DNA of 64,000 bases from Sodiomyces alkalinus F11 (GCF_003711515.1 NW_021167086.1:1511149-1575148); one strand, 5' to 3'. Shown: positions 23,320-35,939, counted from the first letter of the stretch. Notes: generated by a model from the sequence alone, not told the origin. Numbers and translations are program-made.

Positions 23320-24000
23320 GAGTAGGCTATCTTAGACTAAGCGCTTTACGAGTATTAGTTCGTAACGCTAGGAACGTGTTAATTAAGGGAACTAAGCGGA
23401 TAGACTATAAGACGTGCTCCCGAACCTGGGCACGTTAAGTTATATCTCGATATATATCAGAACACCGCTCCCCACGACCGTTTTAGCGTATTTATTAGGA
23501 TCTTTAAGAGCTACCTAAGAGCTATAACGGTATACGATATCTTCATATAATAAAGGACGAATATAGCGGCTAGATCTACGTGCTACCTTTAGCTTCGAAA
23601 AATAGCGTTACTGTTTATAACGCGCTATAAGCCTTCGAACGATAGGTTAATCGGCAGTGTATATTATATATCTATAAGATACGTAGTAATAATAAGCCCT
23701 TAATCATTAATCTAGCAGGGGATTTAATAACCTAGCTATAAGCGAGTAGTTAAGGGATCGATATAGAAATTATACCGCCCTATACCTATAAACCGAACGG
23801 AGATAGCGAAAGAGCCGGTTAACTAATTATTATAAAGTCTAACGCTATACTTAACGGAGCAGAAATTTTATAAATAGCTAGAAAGCACTAGAACGGTAGC
23901 GTTATTATATAATATAAGTCCCTTATAACGACACGGATAGAAATCCTTAGTAGAAATCCTTGACTTATAGTTTAGAGATAATACGCCGATTCCGGTAAAA
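23320..24000 (+). pseudogene. Element E integrase, RIP-mutated
   Basis: The core reads RPFQRIYQDLQELPKSYNGI and HIIKDEYSGQIYVLPLASKN (about 23470-23610), then IIPPYTYKPNGDSERAGQLI (about 23770-23830). These are the D...D and PxNGxxER signatures of copia integrases. It lies upstream of RT as expected for Ty1/copia. Confidence 0.82.
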
Positions 24001-25149
24001 GAGTATATAGCCGACCTACGCCCTAATTAGAGTAGTATTTGTACCTACGGCTACCACGCCTATCTAATAGCGAGGGATAAGGAGGCTAAGAGGAATAGGA
24101 AACTATATAAGGTTTAACTAAAGGGATATATTAAGTATCTTATAAGTTACGTTACCTATAATATTTACCGAGTATAGATTCTATAGCTTTAGAAGGTTAT
24201 TATAACGCGTAATATATAGTTTAACGAGCAATTATTTTATAAACTATAGGTCGAAGAAGCAGAATAGATCCTAAAGCCTAAGGCGAGAAACTAGCTTATA
24301 ATTTACGAAATATAAGAAGATAAAGATAACGACTTTATCCTATAGGCCTACCCTCCGGGTAGATTAATAAATAGCGTACCTTCTAGAGAATAAGTATAGT
24401 CCACGGGTTTAAACTCGGGGGTAGAAGTAGTAAAGGCTAAATTAAACGCTTTATCGCCACCACTAAATATACCTAATACACCCGAACCGCCCGTGACAGG
24501 ACTTTAAACCCCACGCGTAATACCTAATTCTTAAAGCAGGAATCTTTAGGTTATAAGCGTAGAGCCGTAGTCTTCGGAGGAACTCTTAATTAATAATTCT
24601 TCTAACTAATAAAATAATAGAGCGGCCACCTAAGAAAACACTATAACCGATATATTAGGATTATATATACTAGAGCTTAATACGGATACTTCGACGATTT
24701 TAACTATAGAAAGGAGTGCGTAGGCGATAGTATAGGGACTAGCTACCCCTAATCCGTACTACAGCACTAGCCGTACTATAGCGTCCGGATCCAGATTACC
24801 TATCCGACCGACTCCTAAGGTAACTGCCTACTAAAGGAAAAAGAGTATACTAGTAAAGGAAATAACGCGTGCTAGTATAAGAATTACCGATCGCCGTGCT
24901 TAAGGAAAGACTATTCGGATTAATCCACGGATATATTAGGTAAAGCTAGATGTACCTTTAACTTATACCTTTTTCTTATCTAATTAATAAGAAGAGCGCT
25001 AGGACGGGCTAAAAGGGCTTCTAACCTTTAATTTAATAATCCTCGGAGTAGCCGATATTAAAATAAATGCCTATTCGAATACTAAAAGAGAGGCTATAAC
25101 GTTACCGAAGCCTTTAATCGACGGTAGAGTTTATCGCGACCACCTAAAG

Positions 25150-26720
25150 GCTATACAAAGGTATTAGCGGGAGCTTACTAACTACCCGATACGTGAACGG
25201 TTTAAGGAAGCCGCGTAGAAGGAGGTGAATAAGCTAATTAAGAAGCGTATATAGAGGGCAATGAAGTGCTTAGAGGCGAAGTTAAAGCCTTTTCCGTTAA
25301 AGTGGGTTTTTATCTATAAGTTTAACTAAGACGGATATCTTAAACGATATAAGGCACGCTTATATATTTAAGGGGCCCTATAGGAGAGCTAAATAATTAA
25401 GGGAACCTATATAGTATCGCTTATTATATAATCTTTTCGTATTATTATAGCCCTGGCTGCTTAGTTTAATCTAGAGATTAAGTAACTTAATATCGTTAAC
25501 GCCTTCGTTAACGCTTAGAGGAGTAAAATAGGAACGCCCGTTATATATAAACTTCTAGATAGATTTAAGTAGCCTGATAAATACTTGGAGCTTAATAAAG
25601 CATGATATGGACTACGCGACTTGCCTAGACTATAGTTCTAGACCTTCGTGGCCACCCTAATAGACTTAGGGATAAAGGCTAGTAAGGAAGAACCGTGCCT
25701 ATTCTATACTAAGGCTTAAGACGTATTCGTTATCTTCTTTATAGACGATATTCTTGTATTATTTTATAGAGATAATGCTATAAACGGCCTTAGGATTATC
25801 GAAGGGATTAAAATAAGGTTCGAGGTATCGGAAAAGGGGGAAGCCAATTAGTTTCTAGGTATTAAGATTACTCGAGATCGCCCTCGACGTAAGGTTTTCC
25901 TCTCCCACGACTTGTATATTAAAAAGATCGTAGCCAGGTTTAAATTAGACGCTCTAAACACTTACCTAGTAATCCCTATTCCTGTTATAGAATACCGGAA
26001 AAGAGAAGATAAAGCTACCGCTTAAGAGATTAAATCTTATTAAGAAAAGGTCGGATTAATGCTTTATATAGTAGTTATAATACGTCCTAATATAGTATTC
26101 GCCGCCTTTATCCTCTCCCGCTTTCTTAGAAACCCCTTTCCCGAGCACTATAAGGCGGTAGACTAAGTTATCCGCTATTTATTTATAATAAGGGACCTCT
26201 TAATTTAGTACGGATTAACTATAGGTTTATAGGCGATAGTTATTATAAGCGATGCCTTTTTTATAAACGATCTAGATACACGAAGATCTTTATAGGGTTA
26301 CTCTATTAGCCTATTTAGTGGATTAGTTATATAGAAAGTAATAAGGTAAGTAACGGTAATAACGTCTATAACCGAAGCAGAGCTACTCGCTTTAGAGTAA
26401 GTGGCGAAAGAAATAATAGGTTTAAAGCGTCTTTTCGTTAAAATACACTTTAATCCAGAATCTCCTTAGGATATCCACTACGATAATATATAAACGATAC
26501 GCCTAGTAGTCGACGATGGCTTTAAGATTAAGACTAGGCTTCGCTATATAGATATATAGCGCTTTTAGATAAGGTAGGAGAACGTAAAAGGATTATTCAG
26601 AGTAGTATATCTTACTACGAATTTAATACTAGCGGATACATTAATAAAAGCACTTCCACGATAGAAATTCGAGAACTTTCCAGTATATCTTAATATAATT
26701 AGTGTATAGAGGGGGTGGAA
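25150..26720 (+). pseudogene. Element E reverse transcriptase and RNase H, RIP-mutated
   Basis: RT opens with KPFPLKWVFIYKFN and YLKRYKARL (about 25285-25360). It has the catalytic block FFIDDILVL (about 25735) and FLGIKITRDRP (about 25855). RNase H reads TEAELLALEQVAKEIIGLKR (about 26370) and ILADTLIKALPRQKFENF (about 26630). The ADxLTKxLxxxKF ending is typical of the copia RNase H C-terminus. Confidence 0.87.
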
Positions 26721-26879
26721 AGAAGTAGTTAAAGACGAAATTCCCGCGCCCTAGGCGCACCGCGTACCGGTGGTTTAGTTAATTTGGTAAAAAGTAAGAG
26801 GGTATAGTTATCTTAATACTAAAACACCACGCTAAAACCCGACAGTAAATCCTTAAATACGAAAAGGAGTATACTAGAT

Positions 26880-27830
26880 AATTCACTAAGCTCTTTCGGT
26901 GCTATCCTAAGCACCGTCCTGCGTAATATTTACGCTATTTCCTCTAGCCGGAGGAGTAATAATAAAACTATTTTCCCGCAGAATATCTATTATAACCCCC
27001 GTAAGCTAGGAGGTAGAGGTAGTCATCGGCGCACTAGGACCCTGGTTAGAAGCTCCCTTAAGCTCCGCCTCTTTAAAGAACTTCTTGTTTTCTTTATCCT
27101 CTATTAGTTTAATTATAAACTTTACCGTTTACTTAAGTTTAGCGAAGAACTACGCGAAATTAGTTAGTTAAAGTATTTAACTATAGAAATAAAGTGATAA
27201 ACGCACCTTCTTATTATCGTCCTCCGAGTCTTTATCGATTTTTCGGACTATAATATAATCGAATAAAATTTTAACTAAGAAGATAAGGCCGGAAAAACTA
27301 TAAGTATAGGTTAGCAGTCGTAAAGCTTAATAGCGTATATATCTTTAAGCTAATACGAAATAGAGCACACGATTATAATCGTAAAGCGTCTTAGATAAGG
27401 GGTGAAAACTTATAGAGGGTAGTATATATAGTTTTTATCCATATACTTTTAGTAGCGGTTAGAGCGGCCAGGAACCAAAACACAGCAATTAAACAAGCGC
27501 TGTTTACCAGAATAAATGCCCTTTACGTATTCTAGGTGGGGGGGGTCGAAGGGGACTAGAATAAAGGCGTCTTCGGTATCCTTATTACTATTATTATTAA
27601 TATCCTTAGCAGTCTATTAAAGGGTTAGCCGGAACCAGAGCAGACGGATTAAAGATAAACGCGCTAAAACGACTTATAAAAGCACCCTTTTTACCGCCGC
27701 CCTTGCCCTTATTCTTCTTAACGCCGTTGGTCGAGGCCTTCTTAGCCGTAGCGGCCCGAGTAACCGCGGAGATAGTAGGAGGAGCCGAAACGACGCTACC
27801 AGTTAGCACACGCCACTAAGAATAAAAGCT
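26880..27830 (-). pseudogene. Antisense ORF in the 3' region of element E
   Basis: Opposite to gag-pol. A 67-codon intact frame (27809-27606) is Lys/Gly-rich in the middle (KKNKGKGGGKKG, a possible basic nuclear signal). A second frame from about 27590 to 26880 runs on with RIP-type stops only: KDTEDAFILVPFDPPHLEYV near its start, and KLIEDKENKKFFKEAELKGA then SAPMTTSTS near its end. The two parts are in different frames, so there is either an indel or an intron that I could not place with confidence. No domain recognised. Confidence 0.45.
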
Positions 27831-28234
27831 CCGATACTTACTACATCGCTATTATTATTATTTTTATTACTATTAAAGGAAAGAATTATGGAAAAATTGG
27901 TTTAATATCGTTAAATTCCTCGAAGAAATAACGGCACGAGAGGTTATAAGAGGGAGGATCTAAAAGCTCTAAAACGCCAGCATAACGCCTTTAATTTATC
28001 TACGGAAGGCCCCACTATCACCTATTTACTACTACTATTAATAGCACTTGTCCTTTGTTATTTACTACTATTATTATTATTCTTTACTGTTTTATAGCTT
28101 TTATACCTGCCTTTTAACTCGATATTAAAGGCATTACACGACCCTTTAAGGCTATTTTAAGGTTAAAAATAAGGCTAAGTTAAGGTCAGGCTAAGTAATC
28201 GTTCCGCTAATCACGGCGTAATAATTAGGGGGTA

Positions 28235-28430
28235 TATTATATTCTATCACGTGAGCCACGGTATAGTGACCTCCTATTAGTTAGAGGTGCCCCACTATCC
28301 TCGCTTAGAAGGTAGTAGATATATTTAGGACACGTATACCCGCCCCCTTTTTGTTTCTCTTTTATACATAATACAATCATACATTTCCTAAATCAACGCT
28401 CTCTATAAGCACGCTCCCGTGAATTCAACA
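28235..28430 (+). repeat. 3' LTR of element E (196 bp)
   Basis: Direct repeat of 21176-21371, preceded by a short purine tract (TAGGGGG) and followed by the TSD CTATC (28431-28435). Confidence 0.93.
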
Positions 28431-28435
28431 CTATC

Positions 28436-29045
28436 CCTATAGGAGACCTTATAGATATAACGTAAGGATATTACTCTATCTTTGCCCCTCCTTACAGATA
28501 ATAAGACCCACTAGGAACCTAATAGGTTTGCCTACTATTCCCGTAGGGGACCTAATAGGGATAAGGGCCCACGAATCGGCCACGCTAACCTAGAAAACCC
28601 TTTAGTAGGCCGTGGAGATAAATTCTTAGATAGGGACCCCCCCTTAACCTAGACGGGAATTATAGGGGCGTTATCGCCTGATTTACTATTTTCTTCTTCT
28701 TTTTACGCGTTTTACTCTTAACCTTTACCCATCCTTTAAAGTATTCTATTTCCGACCTTTATTCCTTTTTCCGGGGACAACGCCCTAATCCCTGTCCCTC
28801 TTCCTTTAGTATAATAGCTTATCGCCCTTAAACTCTTTCTTCCCCTACTATTCCCTTAATTAACCGTTATGTTAAAGACACGATTATATTATAATAGAAG
28901 TATAGTTAGGTCCTATCGTGGAAGGCCTTGGTTCGGGGTATCGGGGAATTTAGAGATAGACTCGGAGGCTAGGTTTTCGGAGGAGCCAAGAGGCCGGCAC
29001 GGATCGGGCGCTCCTAAGAATAGGAGTATCCGGGGGAGGTCGCTA
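28436..29045 (+). other. 3' untranslated part of element D after the E insertion
   Basis: Links the E insertion to the 3' LTR of D. No domain. A short frame at 28869-29120 runs into the LTR and has no support. A purine tract (GGGGGAGG) lies about 10 bp before the LTR. Confidence 0.6.
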
Positions 29046-29396
29046 TATCAGGTACCTATAGTAGTGGTTATAATAGGTCCCGGGTATAAACCTATAGGGG
29101 TCCAGGTATACCCAGTCTAAGACCCCTTAAGGTATAAATAAAGTAAGTTATTATATAGTAAATAGAATAGTCCCTCGAAGTAATAAGGCAGCCCTTGAGG
29201 AAGTAAATAAGCAGTCCTCGAGGAGTAGAGCATAGCCTTAAGGAGCGGGGGAGCCTCCCCTTTAAAGGGGGAGGCCAGCGATTAATCTGATTCTTTAGCT
29301 ATACCCACGTTCTGACCCTATTATGATCCCGTCGTGATCACACCTGGTTCCTTGCTTAACCGTATCTTTTCACTCTTTACGACTATCTATTTAATA
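29046..29396 (+). repeat. 3' LTR of element D (351 bp)
   Basis: Direct repeat of 15324-15699 with one 24-bp internal unit and one extra base fewer. It ends TTTAATA and abuts fragment C with no matching TSD. Confidence 0.9.
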
Positions 29397-29539
29397 ACAC
29401 GGATATAAAAGAAGGCTAATATAGTAGTAAGGAGGATAAAGACTGAAAGCGAGATTATATTAGGATTATACCCCCGTGCCACTTAAGTTATAAGTAGGAA
29501 AGAACTAAGTAACCTCCTAAAAATAACCGAAATAACTTA

Positions 29540-30850
29540 AAAAGTATAAATAACTTCCTCCCCTATAATCTTACCCTTTTCTAGCTCCTCCTCTTATAAG
29601 GCTACGCTATCATTAGCAGTACTCACCTATAACTCCTTTACTAGCTTAGGATAAGCCGCTAAAGGGGTTATACCCTCCTCGCTATTAAGGATAAAAGGAG
29701 TAATAACCTCCTAAGGAGGAGCTAAGGCGAGCACGGCCTTAGTAGTAGCCCCCGGATTATTATTAGCGGCGAAGGGAGGTATAGCTATATAGTGCTTATA
29801 TACACGAGGGACGGAATAAGAGAGGTTATAAACCTCTTACGATATTATAGTAACGTTATTATTCTTATCCTCTAACTTTTACGATATATCCTTAAGCGTC
29901 TTATTTATGCTATATATAAAGACGGCGATATTATTAAGGGCTTATACTATAGTTACCTAGAACTTAGTAGTAGCAGATAGGATGGTAGCGGATAACGGGG
30001 CGGTAATAGTAGGCGAGGCGGCGGCGGGAGCGGGAATAACAATAGGAGCGGGCGCGGTGATAGGAGGGGCTATAACGGGAGGGGCGTTAATAGGAGAGGC
30101 GGCGATAGCAGGGACGGGGGACTATAACGGGCTGGTAACGTTTCTACCTAACTTACTAGGCTAAGGGTAACCTAAAAGCAACCGTAAGTATCTTAGAACT
30201 AATAGCGATTCTATATAAAAGAATTAGTATAAAGGCTACTCAGCGAAGGGTAGAGGTAAACTTATATCCTCGTTATTAGGGTCTTTATTTATAGTATAAG
30301 CGGTATCCTATAAAGCGTTAACGGCGTTATAGGCGGTAGGAGGGAGCTATATTACCCGTTAATAGTAGTCACTCTATATATAACTAGTATACTTACTTCT
30401 AAGGACTTATAAGTACGGTATAAGTACTCGTAATACTTAGCGTCGGCGCGAGCCGCGCTAGGGCCCGACTAGTAGTAATACTCGATAGTAAATTCTTATT
30501 TATTCCACCGGGTAGTATACTACGAGTAAGGAGCGATACGATAAGGCCCTAGAGGGTTCTTAGGCGCGCGGCGTTTCTTAGTAAGGGGGGGGGTCGAACT
30601 CTATATATCGTTAGTTATGGCCGACCTCGTAACCCGTAATAATAAGGGCCGCGAACTTATATCGTTATTACTATTACCCTTATAAGGGCGCTTATTAGGT
30701 AAGGCAAAGTCGGATATCGACTAACGGTTAGCGACGGCACTAAACCACGGGTAAAGGGCGTACTAACTTACTATAAGGAGGATATAAGCGGCCTAGAGCA
30801 TAAGCTATTACTTAGCGATGTTAGTAATACTACTACGGGACTTATAAAGT
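29540..30850 (-). pseudogene. Antisense ORF in fragment C
   Basis: Homologous to the antisense frames of A (1-642 +) and B (37397-38640 -), with the same NNIAVFIYSINKTLKDIS block at about 29890-29940 on the minus strand. RIP-type stops interrupt it. Function unknown. Confidence 0.55.
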
Positions 30851-31279
30851 ATCTCGGGGCTACTCACGATATAAAAGTTTAAGTAAAAAAAAAGAAAAGT
30901 TTAACTAAAAGGAAGCTATAAAAGGGGGAGAAAATAGTAAAATTAAGGAATAGTAGGAGGCTTATTTTATTACCCTTCCTACGCTATTAGAAGGAAGGAA
31001 TAACCCCCGGTTATATCTTCGGCAGGTATATCGTTTATAATAAATATATACGCCGGCGAGGAGCTCGCGATAGCACCGCTATATAAGAGCTCCTTTATGT
31101 TAATTTAGCCGTAAAATGATCTTAGCTACTACGGATTACCTCCCTTTAAGGGAGCCTTTAATAGAATCGAACAAAGGAGGCTATTTTTAGATTACACGCG
31201 GGGAGGCCTAAGTAATATAAGGTTATGACCTGGCGACCACGACACGACCGCGACCTCGCCTTTAGCGGGGGGAGGGGTA

Positions 31280-31483
31280 TATTACGGGCTATAGCCCGTA
31301 GAATAGTCCCCGGTAATAGCCGGGACTAAGAAGCATAGACCTCCTAGTAAAGCCCGTGCGATCCTATATATACTTAGCCGTCTATATACCGCGTAGACTT
31401 TTCCTTTCCTCCTTTCCTTGCTTACTTCAAATACACTATATTTTCTGCCTTAAAGCATAAATAACTTTTAACGAGCCGTTATA
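31280..31483 (+). repeat. 3' LTR of fragment C (204 bp)
   Basis: Starts TATTACGGGC after a G-rich purine tract (31267-31277) and ends GCCGTTATA. Same length and sequence family as the LTRs of A and B. Confidence 0.9.
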
Positions 31484-32165
31484 CCTCCTATAGATTAACG
31501 GAAAAGAAAGCGTTAGTAGTAACCTCTTTAACTAGCTATTAATCTATTCCGGCACCTCTAGGTATATTACTAACTAATAAAACTTACTATAGGACTTCGA
31601 ACCTGCTATAGAAGAGTATCGGTTTTAAACGGGTAATAGAGAGACTAAGCTAGTTAAGGATTATAGCAGGATATAATTAGAAGTCGACGATAAATACGGT
31701 AATCCCTTCGTTTTAGTACTAAGTCGCGTTACTTTAATATAAGACTACCTAATAACCTTAATCATAACTAGAAGATTAAAGAAACAGGGTATTGTTTTTA
31801 ATACCCACCTCGAGGTCTTACAGATTAAAGGATCTACCGAAAAGGGCTTATTAGCCCTAACACTTAATAATATTAAGGAGTAGTACGCTTTTCTTCTAAT
31901 AAACCGTTAATAATAATAGCTCGTTAATAGCAGCTTCTGTAATAGCTCCACGGCACTAATTATAAGCGTAGCTAACGCTTATTTATAGTATAAGAGGCTA
32001 GGGCACGCCGGTGCTACTACCCTTAAAAGATGGGGAATACCCTCGCCGGTAGTGTTATTAAAGGAAAAGGTCCTATTATAGTGGATTATAAGGCCTGCGC
32101 CCTTAGTAAGGTCAGGAGGCTAGTATTAAGAAGGCTAACCACGCACCGGCCGATAAGGCCGTGGT
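31484..32165 (+). pseudogene. Element J (copia), part 1: protease and pre-integrase domain
   Basis: The frame reads SGTSRYITN (protease active-site region, about 31545), DFEPAIEEYRF, NTHLEVLQIKGSTEKGLLAL (about 31800-31860), and then the GAG-pre-integrase zinc motif RLGHAGATTLKRMGN with KACALSK (about 31990-32100). It is cut at 32165 by element B, whose TSD GTGGT is 32161-32165. The frame resumes at 39236 with the integrase core. The upstream gag is missing to the left of fragment C. Confidence 0.8.
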
Positions 32166-32369
32166 TGTTATGGGCTGTGGCCCGCGGAGTAGTCCCCGGT
32201 AGTGGCCAGTACTAAGAAGCATAGACCTCCTAGTAAGGCCCGTGCGATCCTATATATACTTAGCTGCCTATATACCGCGTAGACTTTTACTTTCCTCCTT
32301 TCCTTCCTTAGTTCGAATAATCTATATCTTTGGCCTTCATACGTGAATAACTTTTAATAAGCCGTTATA
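32166..32369 (+). repeat. 5' LTR of element B (204 bp)
   Basis: Starts TGTTATGGGCTG, one of the few copies in which the terminal TG is not RIP-mutated. Ends GCCGTTATA. Confidence 0.94.
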
Positions 32370-32799
32370 TATTCGAACTTATAAGATTATAAGCTTCGAC
32401 GCTTATATAGAAGGAGGTCCGGGCCACTTCTCCCCGAGCCTACTCAGGAGCCACGGGCAGGTCGTAAAGACCTTATATAATAAGATCGACGAACGCGTGT
32501 TATAACGCATATAAAAAGCGGTAAGGATATATATCGCCCCTACTTATAATATAATCGCTAGCTTATAAGCGGCCTTTAAGAGGTCTTAACTTAACCCGTA
32601 CCTTATACCCACTACGCACCTAACGCCTACCCTAATCGTTACGCCCTCGCCCTTACCTAGGCCCTTAGAGGCAGAGACTGCTATACCGATCCCGCTACCG
32701 CCGCTAGCACCCACGCTATTGTACCGGGTATAATAGGTTACTGTTCCCGTAAAATTCACAGGAAAACGCACGGACTATACCGCCTAGTCCTAGGCTATA

Positions 32800-33480
32800 T
32801 AACTAAAACTTAAACTTAATAGCCCGCTATTTCGTAGTAATAAGGAGGCGTGGTATTTAATTAACGCGTGCTTAGATACCTAGCCTTAGTAAGTAGTTAA
32901 TATATTCTTCGGTAATAAAGGCATAAACGGTGAATTTAACCTGAAGGAATTTATAGCTTACCTTAACCGTACGTATAAGGACTATAACGAATAAGGCCAC
33001 GCTACTAACGCCCTTAGAGCGATAAAGTAAAAACCCGACTAGCTATTCGCGTGCTTCCTACCGACCTTTAAAACGAAGCTAGTATAAGCAGGAGGCTATA
33101 ATTAGGCAGACTATATTAAGATATCGTTCCTTAACGGCGCCCTAAATAATGGGCTATATAATAGCTTAGTAGTAGCTGACCTCCCTAATACCTATACCGA
33201 GTAGGTCGATAAGGTATAAATAATCGCGTGGAGATAAGCGGGTATTAGTAAGTTATACCGGCCGATTCCTATCGCCCGTAAACCGGCTAAGGATACTAAT
33301 AGCGATATCGCTATAAGTAGAGTTAATAAGGTTAGCGAGTTAAAGGGGACTTAATAGAAACCTAACCGCTACGCGAATGTTATATATTAGAACTGCTAGA
33401 AGAAAGGCTATATATAATAGCACTATAAAAGTAAGAAGGATATAGTGGCCCGAATATCCCCTTAAGAGGAGGGATCCGAA
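32800..33480 (+). pseudogene. Element B Gag with CCHC zinc knuckle
   Basis: The capsid-like block includes NKEAWYLINACLDTQPQQ (about 32835) and AIKQKPDQLFACFLPTFKTK (about 33010). A zinc knuckle at about 33385-33432 reads YQNCQKKGYIQQHYKSK. With RIP reversed this is C-x2-C-x4-H-x4-C. Confidence 0.75.
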
Positions 33481-33619
33481 AATATTCCCGATAATACTAA
33501 AGACTCGGAAAAAGAGTAGCTTTAGTACGAAATCGGGTATTAGAGCCGATAGCGCGAGAGTAACGCGAGTAGGAGAAGTTTAAACCGTTACTACAGAGCG
33601 AGTTAGTATTAATCTAAGT

Positions 33620-35560
33620 AAGAGTTAATAGTAATAGGTTAATAAACGCGTTTATAGACACGGGTTATAACTATTATACCGCTATAAATACGAAGTTTAC
33701 TTGAAAAATACGTTTACCGTTAGTTAATAAGAAGAAATAACTACTAAAAGGCATTTTAGAGGAGACTAAACCGGTTAGTAACGCCGGTATCGTAGTTTTT
33801 ACGCTAGATATATAAGGGTATACCGAGCGCGTTTTCGCGTATATAGTGCTAGGTCTAGACTAAGATCTTTTCCTTAGGATTTTATAGATAGAACGTAATA
33901 ATATAGTCCTCTACGTTAAGGAATAAAGGCTCCGTTACGGAGTAGCTAATATCGATATCCGACTTTAGGGCGAAAAGGAGCCGAAGGTAGTATAAAAGAT
34001 CTATACTATAGCACTAATAACGGGGTCCATATTCGCGGGACTATATAGATAATTATAGTACCGGAGAGGAAAAAGATAGGAAGAGGGTTTATAGGCTATA
34101 TCGTTAAAAGATATCGAAAAGGCACTAAGTATAAAGGAATTAGTAGACCCGCGAGAGTATATCCCTAGGAGTATTATATAAGAGTTCGGCGATTTATTCG
34201 CGCCCTTATACTCTATACGCTTACCCCTATACTAACCTAATACTGACTATAAGGTCTATTTATAGAAGGATAGTAGTAATAACGAATAAGCCTTACTATA
34301 AGGCCCGCTTTATAATATATTATATAAAGAGCTCCTTATATTATAAAAGATAATAATAGATCTAATAGATAAGAGCTTTATTCGTACGAGTAGCTCGGCT
34401 ATTACTACGTCCATGCTATTTATAAGGAAGCTAGGAGGCGGCCTCCGATTTTATTACGATTACCGCGCCTTAAATACGATTACTTAACAAGATCGCTACT
34501 TACTCCCCCTAATTATAAAGACACTATATAACCTAGCTAAGGCGAAGTGGTTTACTAAGCTAGATATCGTCGACGCCTTCTATAAGATACGGATAGCGCC
34601 TAGGCACGAGTATAAGACTATATCCCGTACTCGGTTTAGATTATTCGAGTAGCTAGTATACCCTTTTAGGTTAACCGGCGCGCCTACGATATTCTAACGA
34701 TATATTAACTCGTCGTGACGGGAGTTCCGTAATAATTTTATCTCCGCGTATATAGACGATATCCCAATCTACTTAAACGGATCTTATAAGGACTATAAGG
34801 AGAAGGTATAGCGAGTGCTTAATACCCTTGTAAATACTAGGCTAACCCTTAACCCGAAGAAGTGCAAGTTTAGTGTTAAGACGGTTAAATACCTAGGGTT
34901 TCATCGTTATAGCAGAAAAAGAAGTATCTTATTACACCGAGAAAATTAAAGCTATTATAGAATAAGAAGTGTTAGTCTCCGCGACTAAAATACGAAGTTT
35001 CCTAGGGTTCGCTAACTTCTATAGAATATTTATCCGCGACTTCGTAGCTATTACGGCGTTATTTATAGCCCTAACGAAGAAGAATGCCCCGTTTTACTAG
35101 GGCCCCTTATAAGAGGTAGCCTTTAAGGAACTAAAGCAGAGGATCTAGGAAGAGCCTTACCTATAATAATAGTAACCCGGAAGGAAGACCTAGCTAGAAA
35201 CGGATTACTTAGGGCTTATATTAGGTGGCGTATTCTTATAGGAAGACGAATAAGGATATAGGTGCGTTATCGTATACTACTCACGCCGACTTAACTCTGC
35301 TAAGTATAATTACCTAATTCACGATAAGGAGATACTAACGATTATAAACTATTTATAGGCTTAGAAAGCCGAGCTTATATATAACGGCCGGTTCTAGATT
35401 TACTCCGAGTATAAGGCGCTCGAATACTTTATAACTAAGAGGGCCTTAACTAAGCGCTAGAGTCGCTAAGTAGCTAAGCTCGCCTAGTATAACTTCGTAT
35501 TAGAATATAGGCGAGGGGCCGATAACGTTATAGCCGATATACTTTTACGTTAAGAGTAGG
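33620..35560 (+). pseudogene. Element B protease, reverse transcriptase and RNase H
   Basis: Protease: ALIDTGYNYYTAI (about 33645). [22 protein letters not shown] (about 34410), KWFTKLDIVDAFYKIRIAP (about 34540), AYIDDIPIYLNG (about 34748), then TVKYLGF (about 34885). At 34902 an extra C, absent from copy A, shifts the frame. It resumes as IVIAEKEVSYYTEK and [15 protein letters not shown]. RNase H follows to about 35540. Confidence 0.85.
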
Positions 35561-35939
35561 ATATACCTAAGGATTCTTCCGATATCCGAGAATAGGGGAG
35601 ATATATCCAGATAATCCCCGATATAGCTATCTCCCCGGGTATACCTAGTAAGAGTAACGTTATTAAAGCTAATTATAGTCTTCGAAGTAGACCCTAACCT
35701 ATAGCGATTATAGGATAAAGCTAGGGCCACTAATAAGTATTATTAAGGTGCTTTTACCGTAATAGTAGCGGGAGAACGAAGTTTTCCCCTTAAGCGAGAG
35801 CTTAAAATATAGATCGCGGAGTATAGAATCGACTAAGGATAGCTAATATTTCGTAACCGCTTATAGGTGCTAGGGGATAGCGAAGACGGGGCTAGCTACC
35901 CGCTATAAGGCCGTCTCGTATAAATAATCTATAACTTAG

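Larger units (their letters stand above)
21176..28430 (+). mobile_element. Element E: complete Ty1/copia LTR retrotransposon nested in D
   Basis: LTRs of 196 bp (21176-21371 and 28235-28430) are flanked by CTATC on both sides (21171-21175 and 28431-28435). The domain order gag, integrase, RT, RNase H is diagnostic of copia. Total length is 7255 bp, including a 1.5 kb 3' region that holds an antisense frame. RIP is heavy throughout. Confidence 0.93.
15324..29396 (+). mobile_element. Element D: Ty3/gypsy chromovirus-type LTR retrotransposon, interrupted by element E
   Basis: LTRs are 15324-15699 (376 bp) and 29046-29396 (351 bp); the length difference is one 24-bp repeat unit plus 1 bp. Gag-pol runs from about 15740 to 21160, and the element continues at 28436 after the inserted copia element E. 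Its own length without E and one TSD copy is about 6.8 kb. The flanks do not match: ATCTA before the 5' LTR, ACACG after the 3' LTR. The left neighbour is LINE DNA (K) and the right neighbour is gypsy DNA (C). That suggests a recombination between copies rather than a simple insertion. Confidence 0.88.
29397..31483 (+). mobile_element. Element C: 3' fragment of a family-A gypsy element
   Basis: Colinear with the post-pol region and 3' LTR of element B (about 37250-39230). The 5' five kilobases, including the 5' LTR, are missing. It ends in a 204-bp LTR (31280-31483) and is joined on the right to copia element J. Confidence 0.85.

Noticed and set aside
28869..29120. 83-codon plus-strand frame
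   Set aside because: It runs through the 3' non-coding part of D into its LTR; chance frame.
32586..32771. 61-codon Gly-rich frame, also seen at 5228-5422
   Set aside because: It occurs in both A and B, but only opposite the 5' gag region where identity of the sense strand is enough to explain it. The similarity is expected from common descent of the element.
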